Positions 62,367-62,484 of a stretch of DNA of 62,484 nucleotides are shown here, piece by piece (positions within the stretch are counted from its first letter, which is position 1; the number at the start of each line of letters is the position of its first letter). The notes beneath the pieces are model-generated. The model made no database searches. It was not told the origin of the DNA and saw only the letters and a list, made by a program, of their open reading frames with translations. Origin of the DNA: Clostridia bacterium. GTDB lineage: Bacteria; Bacillota; Clostridia; Christensenellales; Borkfalkiaceae. Location of the stretch: assembly GCA_017621735.1 (NCBI GenBank), contig JAGASM010000031.1, positions 1 through 62,484 of the forward strand. Direction: 5' to 3'. The translations under genes were made by a program, and so were the position numbers.

Positions 62367-62484
62367 ATGAGTGAAAGACCAGATTTGAATAAGGAATTAG
62401 ATGGAAAAACTTTTCGAAGTTTTTATTATTTGAAGGAAGAATTAGTTGGTTTTTGTAGGGAAAACAATCTGCCTGTTTCGGGTG
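62367..62484 (+). CDS. SAP/DUF6434-like protein, N-terminal fragment (cut by window end)
   Basis: Reads MSERPDLNKELDGKTFRSFY, then LKEELVGFCRENNLPVSG, matching the start of small clostridial proteins with a SAP-type nucleic-acid-binding motif (often annotated SAP domain/DUF6434). ATG 62367 is chosen with GGAGAG 7 bases upstream; ATG 62352 and 62361 are in frame. Codons are clearly AT-richer (GAA, TTA, TTT) than in the neighbours, which suggests recent acquisition. Confidence 0.65.
   Translation, partial: MSERPDLNKELDGKTFRSFYYLKEELVGFCRENNLPVSG

Noticed and set aside
1..62484. tRNA or rRNA genes
   Set aside because: No cloverleaf with conserved T-arm (GGTTCGANTCC) or rRNA core sequence was found by eye; tRNAscan-SE would be the proper test.

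Overview
The window looks like chromosomal DNA of an uncultured, spore-forming, low-to-mid GC Firmicute from an animal gut, probably a clostridial lineage such as Christensenellales. That placement is inferred from a SpoIVFA/SpoIVFB-type pair, a GerA/GerB/GerC-type germinant receptor operon, a bile-salt-hydrolase-type enzyme, consensus sigma-A-like promoters, strong Shine-Dalgarno (SD) sequences, and many lipoproteins with a short signal peptide, a Cys lipobox and a Pro/Glu/Gly linker. No taxonomic marker could be searched. The standard genetic code works throughout.

Layout. 1-3.3 kb: the 3' end of a cysteine synthase gene, a hairpin- and repeat-rich intergenic stretch and a P-type ATPase on the minus strand. 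3.4-9 kb: serS, a DEDDh exonuclease, an RsmF-like rRNA methylase and a GH43 arabinanase-like lipoprotein. 9-13.5 kb (minus): a PnuC-type transporter whose 5' end is tandemly duplicated, and a 1166-residue surface protein. 13.8-24 kb: housekeeping and sporulation genes (a split TSUP permease, a HAD phosphatase with a triplicated 3' end, Ppx/GppA, Maf, an MreB-like protein, TcdA, cysteine desulfurase, SpoIVFA/SpoIVFB, RNase G). 24-25 kb: about 1 kb without a normal gene. It holds a minus-strand transcription unit of about 600 nt with a consensus promoter, many hairpins, three SD/AUG micro-ORFs and a terminator. This is the best candidate here for an undescribed element. 25-28.8 kb (minus): the ger operon. 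28.9-33.3 kb: a Wzz-like protein, a GIY-YIG protein, an exported protein, asparaginase and, on the minus strand, a choloylglycine-hydrolase-family enzyme.

33.6-62.2 kb is a polysaccharide-use island. Two AraC-family regulators and one ArsR-type regulator are each transcribed away from glycan genes. The enzymes are a GH31 with an inserted PA14 domain, a GH127 beta-L-arabinofuranosidase-like enzyme, a GH43, an SGNH esterase with duplicated side modules, and a sialidase-fold (possibly GH93) protein. Two ABC sugar importers (binding protein plus two permeases each, no ATPase gene) and several large multi-module lipoproteins complete it. GH43, GH127 and possible GH93 activities together point to L-arabinose-rich plant polysaccharides: surface lipoproteins would cleave and bind the glycan, the importers would take up oligosaccharides using an ATPase encoded elsewhere, and GH127, which has no signal peptide, would act inside the cell. 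The window ends in the AT-richer start of a SAP/DUF6434-like gene, probably acquired.

Recurring oddities are tandem duplications with periods of 96-110 bp at three separate loci, two promoters placed so that transcripts should start on the A of the start codon (leaderless mRNAs), and repeated uncharacterised beta-rich modules shared between the large lipoproteins. All function calls rest on motif recognition by eye; no database search was run.
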